Of a DNA stretch of 33,136 nucleotides, positions 32,426 through 33,136 are shown piece after piece (position 1 is the stretch's first letter; every line of letters begins with the position of its first letter). A program made the position numbers and the translations under genes. This DNA comes from Mageeibacillus sp. UBA1046 (GTDB taxonomy: Bacteria; Bacillota; Clostridia; Saccharofermentanales; DTU023): the NCBI GenBank assembly GCA_002316595.1, contig DCDV01000013.1:1-33136 (forward strand), given 5' to 3'. Under the pieces are notes generated by a model. It did no database searches. It was not told the DNA's origin and saw nothing but the letters and a program-made list of their open reading frames with translations.

Positions 32426-32455
32426 ATTTTAATCTAAAGTGCCTGCTATTAACAA
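32426..32455 (-). promoter_or_regulatory. Candidate promoter giving a leaderless transcript
   Basis: On the minus strand TTGTTA (32450-32455), 18-base spacer, TAAAAT (32426-32431). Only 6 bases separate the -10 box from the ATG of the 31121-32419 gene, so transcription would start at or next to the A of the start codon. Confidence 0.45.
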
Positions 32456-32538
32456 ATGACCCCTCAGTATATTTTTGCTCAGGCTATTATTATGCGGCAG
32501 GTCTGATAGAATTAAAGCCAGAAAGAGGAGCATTTCTT

Positions 32539-33136
32539 GTGAAAGTAATTGCAGTCATAGCTGAATTCAATCCCCTGCACTTTGGACATGCTCATCTGCT
32601 GCGGCAGATCCGTCGTCATTCCCCTGCACGCAGCAAGATAATCGTTATCATGCCGGAGTTCTTCAGTCAGCGAGGAGTTCCTAACCTGCTCTCCCCTTCT
32701 CAGCGCAGCAAGACGGCATTGTCTGCCGGCGCGGATCTGGTTTTAGCCCTGCCGGAGATATTTGCCTTATCCAGCGCTGAAGGTTTCGCAGCCGGCGCTG
32801 TCAGGAGCATCCTCGCGACCGGGGTAACTCATGAGATCGCTTGCGGCGCGGAAGACCCCGATTACGATAAACTGCGGCTGATAAGCGATCTGCTGTCTGC
32901 AGAGAGCAATCAATACAAGGAAAACCTCAGGGCTGGCATTAAGGATGGTTTGGGCTTTGCCGCGGCCAGAGAACAGGCTGTTCTCAGCGAGACACAAGAT
33001 CCCGCCCTAGCCTCACTTCTCAATAAACCGAATAATATTTTAGCAGTTGAATATCTGAAGGCGCTTAAGGCTTATGACAGAGAATCCAAGATAACTCTTA
33101 GCCTGTACCCACGTATAGACAGCGCATCAGCCAGCG
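32539..33136 (+). CDS. tmcAL: tRNA(Met) cytidine acetate ligase TmcAL, N-terminal part
   Basis: TmcAL (YlbM) uses ATP and acetate to make N4-acetylcytidine at the wobble base of elongator tRNA-Met. The gene runs off the right edge; 199 codons are visible. The nucleotidyltransferase start KVIAVIAEFNPLHFGHAHLL contains the HxGH motif (14-17). FSQRGVP (usually FVQRGEP), RSKTALSAGADLVLALPEIF and SSAEGFAAGAVRSI follow, which are the conserved family blocks. The start is GTG 32539 with AGAGGAG 7 bases upstream. In many Bacillota this gene neighbours pta-ackA and rpmF, as here. Its substrate acetate is the product of the neighbouring pta-ackA pathway. Confidence 0.92.
   Translation, partial: MKVIAVIAEFNPLHFGHAHLLRQIRRHSPARSKIIVIMPEFFSQRGVPNLLSPSQRSKTALSAGADLVLALPEIFALSSAEGFAAGAVRSILATGVTHEIACGAEDPDYDKLRLISDLLSAESNQYKENLRAGIKDGLGFAAAREQAVLSETQDPALASLLNKPNNILAVEYLKALKAYDRESKITLSLYPRIDSASAS

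Overview
The window looks like a chromosomal segment from an anaerobic, Clostridia-like member of the Bacillota. The evidence is the single-chain PurL of about 1,280 residues, the pta-ackA acetate pathway, a YdbC/PC4-like protein, a TmcAL (YlbM) homologue, a sortase, a SleB-type wall hydrolase, a cysteine-type L32 and AGGAG-type ribosome binding sites. The species cannot be named from the sequence. Most genes are on the minus strand.

Region 1-4195 is accessory and decayed. It holds the 3' part of an AAA_13/RloC-like ATPase gene (running off the left edge, with one in-frame stop), fused in frame to a truncated IS3-family element. It also holds a small lipoprotein gene, the 3' end of a group II intron with the last part of its maturase, and about 600 bp of gene-free DNA full of short repeats and hairpins. 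This debris ends exactly at the 3' end of the tmRNA gene ssrA (4196-4569), a common integration site for genomic islands. I therefore infer that it is the near end of an old island.

From 4196 on, the window is core genome. The trans-translation pair is ssrA plus smpB, with a PP2C-like membrane protein between them. Next come tsaD (tRNA t6A), an alpha/beta-hydrolase-like protein on the plus strand, and a minus-strand run of wall hydrolase, rsmA, zapA and dut. Then follow purL, htpG, a TPR protein, a sortase (+), ydbC, glgP, two membrane proteins (+), mltG, der, rpmF, ackA, pta, an anchored protein of unknown function and the start of tmcAL (+). Together these cover ribosome rescue and tRNA/rRNA modification (ssrA, smpB, tsaD, rsmA, tmcAL, der, rpmF), envelope growth and division (wall hydrolase, zapA, mltG, sortase), nucleotide metabolism (purL, dut) and carbon/energy metabolism (glgP, pta, ackA).

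The most unusual observation is that four recognisable enzyme folds within 20 kb have lost key catalytic residues: the PP2C-like protein, the alpha/beta hydrolase, the glutaminase domain of PurL and a CPBP-like membrane protein. The tmRNA also encodes a short tag (ANKPALAAA) with one more Ala than the usual LAA end. I did not recognise a complete new defence or mobile system; the island part in view is degraded.
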